DNA of 27,982 nt from contig JAEWSP010000005.1 of assembly GCA_023459795.1 (NCBI GenBank), forward strand, positions 1 through 27,982. The letters are read 5' to 3'. Below, piece by piece: positions 1 through 7,524 of this stretch. Origin of the DNA: Bacillota bacterium (GTDB lineage Bacteria; Bacillota_I; Bacilli_A; RFN20; CAG-288). The notes under the pieces are model-generated. The model saw only the letters and a program-made list of their open reading frames with translations, was not told the origin of the DNA and made no database searches. Position numbers and translations under genes: made by a program. The first letter of the stretch is position 1; the number at the start of each line of letters is the position of its first letter.

Positions 1-99
1 GAAGTTCATGCTTAGATTCTGCACATCTACCAGAACCAACTACAAGAGGCCGAGAAAGAAGAAAAAGAAGAGCATAAAGAGGAAGGAGAAAAAGAGGCC

Positions 100-252
100 C
101 TAGCACACCAGTGGTTGTATTTCCCCAACTCCATAAATTTGTTGCTGATCTTCCGTCATCGAAGAAGGGATGACTCTGTCCCGGCAAGAGAAAAGCGTTC
201 CGCATGTCAAACCACACACCGCAAGGAAAGCCAAAGCTTGTTTCTTTTTCAT
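100..252 (-). CDS. Lipoprotein-like short ORF, probably a truncated gene
   Basis: This 50-codon reading frame begins MKKK, followed by a hydrophobic stretch (about residues 5-21) and an LFSC lipobox-like site with Cys23. It therefore looks like a lipoprotein signal peptide with a short hydrophilic tail that stops at a TAG. A near-consensus promoter lies 32 bp upstream (285-313), which argues that the start is genuine. No clear Shine-Dalgarno is visible. Beyond the stop, another frame stays open to the window edge, so a frameshifted or truncated longer protein is possible. The continuation is pyrimidine-rich and I do not recognise it. No function can be assigned. Confidence 0.4.
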   Translation of the reverse strand: MKKKQALAFLAVCGLTCGTLFSCRDRVIPSSMTEDQQQIYGVGEIQPLVC

Positions 253-284
253 ATGTTAAGTCCCATTTTGCTATACTTGGCAAT

Positions 285-313
285 ATTATAAGGGCTTTCA
301 TTTGCATTGTAAA
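285..313 (-). promoter_or_regulatory. Sigma-70/SigA-type promoter for the lipoprotein-like ORF
   Basis: On the minus strand, TTTACA (308-313) is followed by exactly 17 bases and then TATAAT (285-290). This is the best core promoter match in the left flank. It points at the ATG at 250-252. Confidence 0.6.
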
Positions 314-409
314 GAATTGCTTTAAAATGTGTATTTCTGTACACAAACAATTGTTATTTTCTGCTTTTTGTTTGCTTCTTCGCTTAAAAATTTTAGTTTG
401 CTGGTTTGC

Positions 410-429
410 GAAGCGGTGGTAACCGCTTC
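410..429. terminator. Perfect 8-bp hairpin between the AbiEi-like gene and the lipoprotein-like ORF
   Basis: GAAGCGGT (410-417) and ACCGCTTC (422-429) pair around a 4-base loop. There is no strong U-tract on either side, so termination is a weak inference. It lies downstream of the minus-strand antitoxin gene. Apart from this and the promoter at 285-313, I see no gene in 253-538. Confidence 0.3.
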
Positions 430-538
430 CATTCTCAATTTTCTTTGACCTTTGTACGATTTTTCTAGAATTGAAGACTGTCTCGGAATTAAGCATCTAT
501 TGCACTTCAAAAGCAAAAAGCCTGAATGGTTTTTTCTG

Positions 539-1156
539 TTAGTTCAGAAGTATGGATGCCAGGCCTTGGACCTGGTTCTTTACATGGAAGATTTCGGCAT
601 ATTGGGTAAGAAGGGGCAGGTTCTTATCCGGGGAATCGAAATAGTGCTTTATACCATCCATATACTGTTCCAGTTCCATCCTGGAGCGGGAGCGGATCAG
701 ATCAACGATAGTCCGATCCAGGTCATAACACCGGACATAGTTTCCGTACATGGTCTTTCTTTCCGTAAGCCCTACTTCGAAAAGGTCTTTCCGGACAGTA
801 AATACCTGAACCCTTCTCTTATACAAAGGAGAAGGGTTGTATCCGTTTGGCATGGTTACAATTGGATAGAAAGGTTCATGGTCCGCTAAATGGAAAAGGA
901 ACAAAGCAGTGAGATGGGAGAAGATCAGTTTCGGAAATTTCAGGGAAAGGATAAGCATATCGTCTCTTATTGCGTCTCTCCCAGCATAAATCCCAGGCTC
1001 CACCTTTGCAAACTCGCTCCGGGGTTCCTTTACATAGCTGCAGAGAGCTCTCTTCCCTCGCTTTTCATCTTGGGCAGAGGACAATCGTATTATTTGGTTA
1101 TTCATTTTCACTCTTTTGCTAACATTATATATCTTCTTAGCAATTTGGTGAAGCAT
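539..1156 (-). CDS. AbiEi-family (type IV toxin-antitoxin) antitoxin-like protein, orphan
   Basis: The protein has 205 residues. From about residue 50 it follows the AbiEi antitoxin pattern: a KVEPGIYA turn, then an IFSHLTALFLFHL helix, a PNGY segment, and the hallmark YDLDRTIVDLIRSR followed by the C-terminal helical region (QYAEIFHV). In this family the N-terminal winged helix-turn-helix binds the promoter and the C-terminal domain counteracts the AbiEii nucleotidyltransferase toxin. Here the N-terminus is short and weakly resembles a winged helix, so DNA binding may be impaired. The start is supported by AGGAAAG upstream of the ATG. No AbiEii-like gene follows downstream on the minus strand, so the gene is an orphan or a remnant of a lost module. 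Confidence 0.72.
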   Translation of the reverse strand: MLHQIAKKIYNVSKRVKMNNQIIRLSSAQDEKRGKRALCSYVKEPRSEFAKVEPGIYAGRDAIRDDMLILSLKFPKLIFSHLTALFLFHLADHEPFYPIVTMPNGYNPSPLYKRRVQVFTVRKDLFEVGLTERKTMYGNYVRCYDLDRTIVDLIRSRSRMELEQYMDGIKHYFDSPDKNLPLLTQYAEIFHVKNQVQGLASILLN

Positions 1157-1274
1157 GTCTTCTTTCCTGCCTAGAAGCTTGAAAAATGATTATTCTTCCT
1201 CTCTTTTCACCCGTTTTAGCTATGAAATCCCTACCTCTTTTTAATCGTCATGGATAAAAAACAAGCCTGTTTCA

Positions 1275-1324
1275 GGGAAAACTATCTTGAAAATTGCCGT
1301 TTTCCCGTTTTCATGTGCTAGGAT
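1275..1324 (+). promoter_or_regulatory. Inverted repeat and possible extended -10 promoter before the RibD-like gene
   Basis: GGGAAAAC (1275-1282) and GTTTTCCC (1299-1306) form a perfect 8-bp inverted repeat spaced by 16 bases. A TG-N-TAGGAT extended -10 candidate follows at 1316-1324, with a poor -35 match. The layout suggests an operator overlapping or just upstream of a promoter. The same half-site occurs in pairs before the epimerase gene at 6551-6587. Confidence 0.4.
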
Positions 1325-1355
1325 ATTAACGACTAAGGTTAAGGAGTTATGAAGG

Positions 1356-2063
1356 ATGAAACCTTTTGTTCTCTGCCATATGGAAGTTTCCATGGACGGC
1401 AAGATCGATGGTCCTTATCAGGACTATCCTTACGCCCAGGATGCTGGCAACGACTACGACTTCCTTACGGACCTTCCAAGATCCGATGAAGCCATGGCCT
1501 GCGGAAAGAATACAGTTCGTATGTATTTTGCTTCCGACCCGATCGACCTGTCTCCTTACAGAGAAGATAAGACCGATTCAGGAAAAGACCAGTTCTTCCC
1601 CTTGAGGGAGGGTGAAAGGTACGTCTTCGTCTTCGACCGGTCAGGGAGTCTTTTCTACAAAGAGAATACCTATCCTTACGGTGCCCAGCAGAACCGAATC
1701 GTAGAAGTCGTCACCAGCAAGGCTAAGCCAGAATACCTGGCCTACCTGAAGAGCATGGAGATTCCTTATCTCATCGGAGGAAAGGATGACCTTGATCTTC
1801 CCCTTGTCCTGGAGAAGATGGCAAAGCTGTTCTCCATAAGGGAAGTCCTCTTGACGGGCGGGGCCGAAATCAACGGTTCCTTCCTGAAGGCAGGGCTTGT
1901 TGACGAGATTTCTCTCGTCATGGTGCCTTATATCGACGGAGATCCCGTCCACAAGGCGTTTGCGGAAGGAAAAGAAATCCTTACCCGTTATCAGTTCGAG
2001 AAAGCAGAGCCATACAAGCAAGGCGGCGTAAGGCTTCTCTTCCGGAAAGCCGAGCAGGGATAA
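1356..2063 (+). CDS. RibD C-terminal/dihydrofolate reductase-fold family reductase
   Basis: The 235-residue protein has the layout of the RibD_C/DHFR-like family. The N-terminus MKPFVLCHMEVSMDGKIDG is the usual first strand and substrate loop ('S-x-DGK'). A central SDEAMACGKNTVRMY segment matches the family's '(A)-GR-T' nucleotide-binding region. LLTGGAEINGSFLKAGLVDE is the classical GG-containing NADPH-binding turn followed by the 'LVDE' helix. Members reduce pyrimidine or pterin-like substrates with NADPH, but the substrate here is unknown. AAGGAG sits 9 bases before the ATG. It heads a plus-strand group with the two genes that follow. No riboflavin genes are nearby, so a riboflavin role is not supported. 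Confidence 0.8.
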   Translation: MKPFVLCHMEVSMDGKIDGPYQDYPYAQDAGNDYDFLTDLPRSDEAMACGKNTVRMYFASDPIDLSPYREDKTDSGKDQFFPLREGERYVFVFDRSGSLFYKENTYPYGAQQNRIVEVVTSKAKPEYLAYLKSMEIPYLIGGKDDLDLPLVLEKMAKLFSIREVLLTGGAEINGSFLKAGLVDEISLVMVPYIDGDPVHKAFAEGKEILTRYQFEKAEPYKQGGVRLLFRKAEQG

Positions 2064-2120
2064 AGTCTAAGGCTGAATAAGCAATCCGTGAAGCAATCAA
2101 AGAAAGGAGGCAAAGGCCAA

Positions 2121-2402
2121 ATGAAACAGTGGAAGTACATTACGATTAAAATCGCATTCGATACGGGAAAAGAGCCTAACGAAGCATCCATCAACAAGGA
2201 ACTTGTAGAAGCAGGAAGCTACGGCTGGGAACTGGTTTCGACAAGTTCTCTTACCATCAACAGTAAATGCTATCTCTTCCTCTTCATGAAGCATGAAGTG
2301 GAAGACAAGGAAGCCAGCAAGACCCGCTCCCTGTCCGGGGAAGACGGAAGCAAGGATGAAGACGCCTATAGAAAGGCTATGGAACGTTTCTATAATCTCT
2401 AA
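2121..2402 (+). CDS. DUF4177-like small protein
   Basis: The protein has 93 residues when started at the ATG that follows AAAGGAGG (2103-2110); an earlier ATG at 2088 lies before this ribosome binding site and is disfavoured. WKYITIKIAF, then NKELVEAGSYGWELVS, then a strand reading YLFLFMK match the DUF4177 pattern: a beta strand, a helix ending in GWELVS, and a closing strand. The tail after residue 60 is hydrophilic and acidic/basic. Function is unknown. It lies 57 bp after the reductase and 26 bp before the XRE-type regulator, so co-transcription is likely. Confidence 0.65.
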   Translation: MKQWKYITIKIAFDTGKEPNEASINKELVEAGSYGWELVSTSSLTINSKCYLFLFMKHEVEDKEASKTRSLSGEDGSKDEDAYRKAMERFYNL

Positions 2403-2428
2403 AGATCAAAGGGAAAGGGATAAAATTT

Positions 2429-3379
2429 ATGGAATTAGGTGAAAGAATCCGCATGATGAGACTTGCCGGCGGTCTATCCGAGCAGGATCTTGCCAAATCA
2501 CTCGCAGTCACTCCGGAAGACATCAAGGACTGGGAAGCCGGAAAGAAGGAACCGAACATCAGCCAGGGCAATGCGCTCTGCACCTTTTTCAGTATTTCCT
2601 TCGCTTTCCTTTCCTCGGGCAACGAATACAACTACAAAGACCAGGATATGACGAAGAAGATGGCGAAGTACCAGGCAGAAGAGAAGAAGATGAAGATTGC
2701 AGAGACCAACATCACCAAGGTGATCGCAGCCTGCAAGTCCCGCCTGGATGAACTGGGAATCAACGGAGACAACAAAGATGTCCTTCCGTTCCTGGATCTG
2801 GATTCCGGAGACGGAATCAACACGAACTGCTTTGCTGCCGATAGCAAGGGCAGAGTCCAGCTCGTATACGAAAGAGTCTATACGAAGCGGAGAAGCGACA
2901 TCATCGTCAAGGTCTTCCCGGACAAGGCAGATGTCAACGATGCCACCAAGGTCAATGACTGGGATCTTTTCACCAAGGTCGTAAACAAGCTTGCTTCCGA
3001 CAAGAAGAAGAATTCCTATGACTTAAGCAAGGCACTTGACCAGATCAACAGGGACTGCAGCTTCTTCTATGAAGCTGTCGTCTACCTCATCGAGCATGGC
3101 GCATATGTGACGACCGACTACGGATACGAAGAAGGAGAGTTCGGTCCGATGCGGTACGAGCAGTCCACCAGCATCTTCCTGACTTCCTTCGTCTACCGTA
3201 TGGCGAAGGACAAGGTCGCCGAGAAGCAGGTCAAGTCCCCGAAGGAGAAGAAGGCAGAAGCCAAGAAGGCGGAGCTGGAGATGAAGAAGGCTTCCGAGAC
3301 GGATGAAAAGAAGGAAGCCAAGAAAGCCGATAAGGCAGAAGAAGAGGCCGATGACGATCCGGAGGTCGTAGAACGCTAA
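2429..3379 (+). CDS. XRE-family HTH protein with a long unrecognised C-terminal region
   Basis: The 316-residue protein opens with a Cro/CI-type helix-turn-helix (about residues 5-58: LGERIRMMRLAGGLSEQDLA, then VTPEDIKDWEAGKKEPN). A linker and a central region of about 170 residues that I cannot assign follow. The last 60 residues are a low-complexity Lys/Glu/Ala tail with repeated KKAE and KKA blocks, likely helical, ending in an acidic DDDPE patch. The ribosome binding site is weak (AAAGGGA). The gene is last in the plus-strand group and is followed directly by a terminator. A regulator of its own cluster is plausible but unproven. Confidence 0.7.
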   Translation: MELGERIRMMRLAGGLSEQDLAKSLAVTPEDIKDWEAGKKEPNISQGNALCTFFSISFAFLSSGNEYNYKDQDMTKKMAKYQAEEKKMKIAETNITKVIAACKSRLDELGINGDNKDVLPFLDLDSGDGINTNCFAADSKGRVQLVYERVYTKRRSDIIVKVFPDKADVNDATKVNDWDLFTKVVNKLASDKKKNSYDLSKALDQINRDCSFFYEAVVYLIEHGAYVTTDYGYEEGEFGPMRYEQSTSIFLTSFVYRMAKDKVAEKQVKSPKEKKAEAKKAELEMKKASETDEKKEAKKADKAEEEADDDPEVVER

Positions 3380-3383
3380 AAAG

Positions 3384-3414
3384 AAAGGTTACCCCCAAGC
3401 GGAGTAACCTTTTT
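3384..3414. terminator. Bidirectional hairpin terminator
   Basis: AAAGGTTAC (3384-3392) and GTAACCTTT (3404-3412) form a 9-bp stem with an 11-base loop, followed by TT on the plus strand. On the minus strand it is followed by TCTTTTT. It separates the XRE gene from the convergent sirtuin gene, whose stop is at 3426, and probably ends both transcripts. Confidence 0.75.
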
Positions 3415-3425
3415 CAATGCCTGTT

Positions 3426-4232
3426 CTAGAAGATATCTTCTATCCCTTCAAGGATCCGGATGGTCTTTCCCTTGTCCCGTTCCGGTACCGGCAGCTCTTC
3501 TTTGTTGATAAGAAGAAGGGTGGCAAAGGGAAACCTTGCCGTCATCTCGAAGAAAGGATCCCGGATAACGGACGGGGAATCCAGGCCCACTCCCAGTTCC
3601 AGGAAGAGGATCTTCTTGTCCTGGTTCAGATACAGGAAGTGGTTGTATCTCCGGTTTGCTTCTTGGTATACCGGAGTGACAAGGAAGGAGGAATCCGTCT
3701 TCAGGTGGGGAAGAAGCGGACTCCGGCAGGAGGGACAGAGGGGAATCAGGGAAGTAGGAATCCTATGATCCGGAGTAATCTCTTTTACCATCTTCCGGAT
3801 ATAGCTTTCCCCGGGAAGGACCTTCCGGCACACAGGACACACCAGTTCCCCGTAATCCCCCTGGGTTGCAAAAAGGGATTCGTTAGAAAACCCGGATAAG
3901 AGGAACTGGGCATCGACATTGCTCGTCAGGACGAAGTAGTTCTTCCCGGCAAGCAAAGAAAGCAGTCTTCTGTAGAGAGGAAGAGGACCAGTCTCATACC
4001 GGTTATGATAGAGGAAAAGACTATAGAACCCCCAGTATTCCTCCAAAGTCGGAAACGGGGCAAAGCTTGCCGAGAACATGTCTTCGACCTGGTATCTGTC
4101 TTTCATATACTGAAAACGGGAGGTGAAGTCCTCTCCGGAATAATGCAATCCGGCAGCTTCAGAAAGTCCGGCTCCGGCGCCGATTACGATTGCTTCCGCT
4201 TTTTGTATGCTGTCATAGAATTGCTTGTTCAT
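3426..4232 (-). CDS. Class M sirtuin (SirTM), likely protein ADP-ribosyltransferase
   Basis: A Rossmann NAD-binding start (AIVIGAGAGLSEAAGL) and TSNVDAQF followed by FATQGDYG identify a Sir2-fold protein. Canonical deacetylases have His in the last motif; here it is Gln. That, together with the NVD motif, matches the macrodomain-linked SirTM class, whose characterised members ADP-ribosylate a GcvH-like lipoyl protein. A four-cysteine zinc ribbon is present (CPVC and CPSC). The chosen ATG (4230-4232) has AAGGA just upstream and gives 268 residues. It starts inside the macrodomain gene and overlaps its 3' end by 20 bp, so translational coupling is likely. A start at 4271 is possible but has no ribosome binding site. 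The usual GcvH-L and lipoate ligase genes are not nearby. Confidence 0.85.
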   Translation of the reverse strand: MNKQFYDSIQKAEAIVIGAGAGLSEAAGLHYSGEDFTSRFQYMKDRYQVEDMFSASFAPFPTLEEYWGFYSLFLYHNRYETGPLPLYRRLLSLLAGKNYFVLTSNVDAQFLLSGFSNESLFATQGDYGELVCPVCRKVLPGESYIRKMVKEITPDHRIPTSLIPLCPSCRSPLLPHLKTDSSFLVTPVYQEANRRYNHFLYLNQDKKILFLELGVGLDSPSVIRDPFFEMTARFPFATLLLINKEELPVPERDKGKTIRILEGIEDIF

Positions 4233-4968
4233 AGTATTCCTTGTCTTCTTCTCCGAACACGGAGAAGACAATCTGTTCTAGCCCCGTAGAAGGATTCTCT
4301 TCCAGGTATCTCCTTACAGAGGATACGGCAATGTCGCAGGCTTCCTTCTTCGGGAAACCGAAGACTCCGGTCGAGATCGCCGGGAAGGCAATCGAAGAGA
4401 TCCTTTCTCTCTCTGCCAGGACCAGGCAGTTGCGGTAGCACCTTCCTAGGTCTTCTTTCTCCTCCTCTGTTGGAACCTTGCCTTGGATCTGGGGACCAAG
4501 GACATGGAAGATATAGGTGCAGGGAAGACAATACCCTTTGGTAGGAACGACATCCCCGGGGAGATAGCTTCCTCTCCTCTCTTTCTCGATGAGGAGATCC
4601 CTTCTCACCTCTAGCCCGGCCCTAGTATGGATCTGGTTATCCAGGCAGTTGTGGTTTGGAATAAAGCAGCCAAGCAGTTCCTTGTTCCCGGGGCAGACGA
4701 TAGCATCGATTAAAAGAGTTGTGATGTCCCCTGAGAAAAGACGGATTCTTCCCTTGCGGAAAGGAAGGGAGGAAGGAAGGACTACTTCTCTCTTCCTCCT
4801 CTCCTCGATAAGTATCCTGTCCTGGAGAAGGTAGTAATCCTTGGACAAATCAAAAGGAAGTGTCAATGCCATCATTCCATAAAGCTGATTTTCCAAAGGG
4901 AGTGTCTTTGGAAGCACCGTCTTATCCTTGCTCTCGAGATACTCAATGAGGTCTTCAATGGTTTCCAT
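4213..4968 (-). CDS. Zinc-type macrodomain protein-ADP-ribose hydrolase (SirTM-linked)
   Basis: The protein has 251 residues. An N-terminal helical extension (1-70) precedes the macrodomain. Visible motifs are FSGDIT (78-83), GCF (100-102), HNCLDNQIH (106-114, which fits the zinc-binding segment typical of SirTM-linked macrodomains), GDVV (138-141) and AISTGVFGFP (197-206, the phosphate-binding loop). Characterised relatives remove ADP-ribose placed on a lipoyl carrier protein by the partner sirtuin. The sirtuin overlaps its 3' end by 20 bp. The MATE gene ends 38 bp upstream on the same strand, so all three may be one transcript. A purine-rich ribosome binding site (AGGAAAAGGAAGCGGAG) precedes the ATG. 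Confidence 0.9.
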   Translation of the reverse strand: METIEDLIEYLESKDKTVLPKTLPLENQLYGMMALTLPFDLSKDYYLLQDRILIEERRKREVVLPSSLPFRKGRIRLFSGDITTLLIDAIVCPGNKELLGCFIPNHNCLDNQIHTRAGLEVRRDLLIEKERRGSYLPGDVVPTKGYCLPCTYIFHVLGPQIQGKVPTEEEKEDLGRCYRNCLVLAERERISSIAFPAISTGVFGFPKKEACDIAVSSVRRYLEENPSTGLEQIVFSVFGEEDKEYYEQAIL

Positions 4969-5006
4969 TCTCCGCTTCCTTTTCCTCTATTCTAGCACCA
5001 AGTATT

Positions 5007-6461
5007 CTAGTTCTTGAGAAGAGAGAAGGAGCTAAGTTCCTTCTTCTCGACGACCTTGATGACGGGGATATAAAGGATATCGATAATGATCCAGCTGATC
5101 GGATAGCAGCTGTAAAGCCAGGTGACGGTATGGAAGAAGCCGCCGAAGGAGGCTTTCGGGAAGAAGACCAGAAGGAAAAGGATCCTGGATCCGGTAACTC
5201 CGAAAAGAGTAAGCAGGGCCGGAACTCCGGAATGCTTCATTCCTCTCAGGTACTGCCCGTTGATGCACATGATTCCGTCCAAGGCATAAGTCAGGATCAT
5301 GATATAGAGACGTTCCTTTCCGGCAAGAAGGGCATGGCCTACATCAATCCCGTCGCCGGCAGTAAGGAAGATCCCAAGAAGCTGGAACGGAAAGAAAAAG
5401 GATAGCAAAGTATCAAGAAGCCAGAAGAAGAGCATCCAGAACTGGCAGTACCAATAGACTTTCCGGATATTGCCTTCCTTCTTCGCTCCGAAATTCTGCC
5501 CGACGAAGGATACGCAGGCTCCGGCAAAGGCATCCATGATGCTGAAGACATATCCCTCCAGCTGGGCGCTGGAACTGGACCCTGCCACAATCTCCGCAAC
5601 GGAGATGTTCTCTCCCTCAAGGACATAGTCCGTGATGGTATAGAGGGAAGACTGGATGAGGACGTTGGGGATATCAAAGGCAAGATGCTCGATACCGGAT
5701 GGTATTCCGATCCTCAGGACCTCCGCCATAGCCTTCCTGTCCGGTTTCAACTCCTTGAGGTCCAAGAAGACGAAACCGGACCTATGGAAGATAAACCAGA
5801 GAACCAGGAAAAGGGAGGAGATAATCTCCGAAACCACAGTCGCCAGGGCAACTCCCTCTACATCCATCTTCCCGACAATCACGAAGAGGGAATCCAGGAT
5901 GATGTTGATGATCCCGGAGAGGATCAAAGCCAGAAGAGGAGTCCTGGAGTCGCCAAGGCCTCTCAGCATCTGGGCAGCATAGTTGTAGATCATCAAAAAG
6001 GGAAGCCCGAGGAAATAGATCTTCAGATAGGAGGCGGAAGCGGAAAGGATCACCTCCGGAGTCTGCATCATCTTCAGCAGATACGGAGAAAGGAAAAAAC
6101 CGGAAATACCGACCAGAAGCCCGGTGATCAGTGCCAGAAGCAAGGAAGAGGAAAGGACCTTCTTCGCAAAAAGCCGGTCGTTCCTGCCTCTGGCATTTCC
6201 GATTGCAACGTTCGCTCCTAAGGACAGTCCGACAAAGGTGTTGATGATCAGGTTGATGAGAGGGGTATTGGATCCGATCGCGGACATGGAATTGCTTCCG
6301 CCGCCGAAATGGGAGACCGTATAAAGGTCGACGGTCGTATAGAGAAGCTGCAGGATCGTGGTAACAGCCATCGGAAGTGCAAGAAGCGGAATCTTCCAGA
6401 AGAGATTCCCGCTGGTCAGATCCATCTCTGCAAACAGCTGTTTCTTCTTTCTTGCTTCCAT
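5007..6461 (-). CDS. MATE-family multidrug/metabolite efflux transporter
   Basis: The 484-residue protein has about 12 hydrophobic segments in two halves, as in MATE proteins. The first helix carries IPLLALPMAVTTILQLLYTTVDLYTVSHFGG. Later, AAQMLRGLGDSRTPLLALILSGIINIILD is the characteristic first-half signature, and NGQYLRGMKHSGVPALLTLFGVTGSRI is its second-half counterpart. Such proteins export cationic drugs or metabolites using a Na+ or H+ gradient; the substrate is unknown. GAGGTAGG lies upstream of the ATG. It precedes the macrodomain/sirtuin pair on the same strand and is divergent from the epimerase gene. Confidence 0.9.
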   Translation of the reverse strand: MEARKKKQLFAEMDLTSGNLFWKIPLLALPMAVTTILQLLYTTVDLYTVSHFGGGSNSMSAIGSNTPLINLIINTFVGLSLGANVAIGNARGRNDRLFAKKVLSSSLLLALITGLLVGISGFFLSPYLLKMMQTPEVILSASASYLKIYFLGLPFLMIYNYAAQMLRGLGDSRTPLLALILSGIINIILDSLFVIVGKMDVEGVALATVVSEIISSLFLVLWFIFHRSGFVFLDLKELKPDRKAMAEVLRIGIPSGIEHLAFDIPNVLIQSSLYTITDYVLEGENISVAEIVAGSSSSAQLEGYVFSIMDAFAGACVSFVGQNFGAKKEGNIRKVYWYCQFWMLFFWLLDTLLSFFFPFQLLGIFLTAGDGIDVGHALLAGKERLYIMILTYALDGIMCINGQYLRGMKHSGVPALLTLFGVTGSRILFLLVFFPKASFGGFFHTVTWLYSCYPISWIIIDILYIPVIKVVEKKELSSFSLLKN

Positions 6462-6550
6462 GTCTTTACCTACCTCGCCATACGTTGGTCTAGTTTAATG
6501 CTTCTAAATAGAAAAGCAATCCAAAACAAAAAGAAAGCTATTTCCATACC

Positions 6551-6618
6551 GGAAAAGTCCATTTTCCTTTAGGGAAAACATTTTCCCCTTTAAAGAAGAA
6601 AGCATCTGACCCTATAAT
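6551..6618 (+). promoter_or_regulatory. Tandem inverted repeats and promoter before the epimerase gene
   Basis: GGAAAA-N5-TTTTCC (6551-6567) and GGGAAAA-CA-TTTTCCC (6572-6587) lie directly upstream of TTTAAA (6589-6594), an 18-base spacer and TATAAT (6613-6618). The four alternating half-sites look like a double operator abutting the -35. They lie between divergent genes and could affect the MATE gene too. Confidence 0.5.
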
Positions 6619-6642
6619 AAGGCAAACAATCAGGAGGGGTTT

Positions 6643-7518
6643 ATGGAGATTGAGAATGAATTCTTGAAGCTTTCGGTGACGTCCAAAGGCGGAAGCCTGA
6701 CTTCGGTCTATGACAAGGAGAAGAACAAGGAGCTGCTTTACCAGCCGCTCAAGGAATCCTGGCAGGGCCAGGACGTGTTCTTGTTTCCGTTTGTCGGAAG
6801 GCTTCTGGAAGGAACGTATGTGATCGGCGGGAAGAGCTATGCCATGAAGAACCATGGACTTGTCCGTTACATGGAAGGAAACCTGAAGAAGGAGAATGAC
6901 GGATCCATCAGCTGCTACTTCGAATCCGATAAAGAGACCCTGAAGCAGTATCCGTATCCGTTTGACTGCTACAGCAACTACTCTATCTGGGGAAAGCAGG
7001 TCACGGTACAGTACCATATCTTCAACAAAGGAAAAGAGGATATGCCCTTTGGCTGCGGATGCCACCCGGCTTTCCGTCTCCCCGGGGAGAAGAAGGAAGG
7101 AGAATTCGATATCTCCGGAAACAGGATCGTCTTCGACCACCGTCTTTCCCTTGTCCGGGAAGATATGGAGCCGGAATACCATTTCATGAACGGAAAGGAA
7201 GTAACGACGACTTCCGATCATATCGACCTGACGAAGGAACTTTTCCGGGAACATCCGACTGTTATCCTGCACCTTCCCAAGGTGAAGGAGTTCACCTTGG
7301 AGAAGAAGGACGGAAGCAGGATCCGTTTCTATAAGGGCCATGCTCCATACCTTGTGCTCTGGAGCGATCCGAAATGGGGCGACTATGTCGCTATCGAGGA
7401 ATGGTATTCTCTTCCTGACTTCGTAGGAGGAAACAAAGACCTGAGGGAGAAGAAGAGCATCCTTACTCTTCCTGCCCATCAGGAGTATTCCTTCTCCTAC
7501 AGCTTCGAAATCAAATAA
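6643..7518 (+). CDS. LacX-like aldose 1-epimerase family protein
   Basis: The protein has 291 residues, typical of the galactose mutarotase-like superfamily, LacX/YeaD branch. Motifs are LFPFVGRL (47-54), MKNHGLVR (68-75, catalytic HG), GCGCHPAFRLP (137-147, second catalytic His) and VAIEEW (249-254) with the likely catalytic Glu252. These enzymes interconvert sugar anomers in the cytoplasm, but the substrate of the LacX branch is uncertain. A clear AGGAGGGG ribosome binding site precedes the ATG. The gene is monocistronic, with a promoter and inverted repeats upstream and a terminator at 7525-7565. Confidence 0.85.
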   Translation: MEIENEFLKLSVTSKGGSLTSVYDKEKNKELLYQPLKESWQGQDVFLFPFVGRLLEGTYVIGGKSYAMKNHGLVRYMEGNLKKENDGSISCYFESDKETLKQYPYPFDCYSNYSIWGKQVTVQYHIFNKGKEDMPFGCGCHPAFRLPGEKKEGEFDISGNRIVFDHRLSLVREDMEPEYHFMNGKEVTTTSDHIDLTKELFREHPTVILHLPKVKEFTLEKKDGSRIRFYKGHAPYLVLWSDPKWGDYVAIEEWYSLPDFVGGNKDLREKKSILTLPAHQEYSFSYSFEIK

Positions 7519-7524
7519 CGGATC

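Noticed and set aside
452..889. 145-codon plus-strand frame
   Set aside because: Shadow of the AbiEi-like antitoxin, which has recognisable family motifs on the other strand.
6538..7479. 313-codon frame opposite the epimerase gene
   Set aside because: Antisense shadow; no start signals, and it runs through the epimerase promoter.
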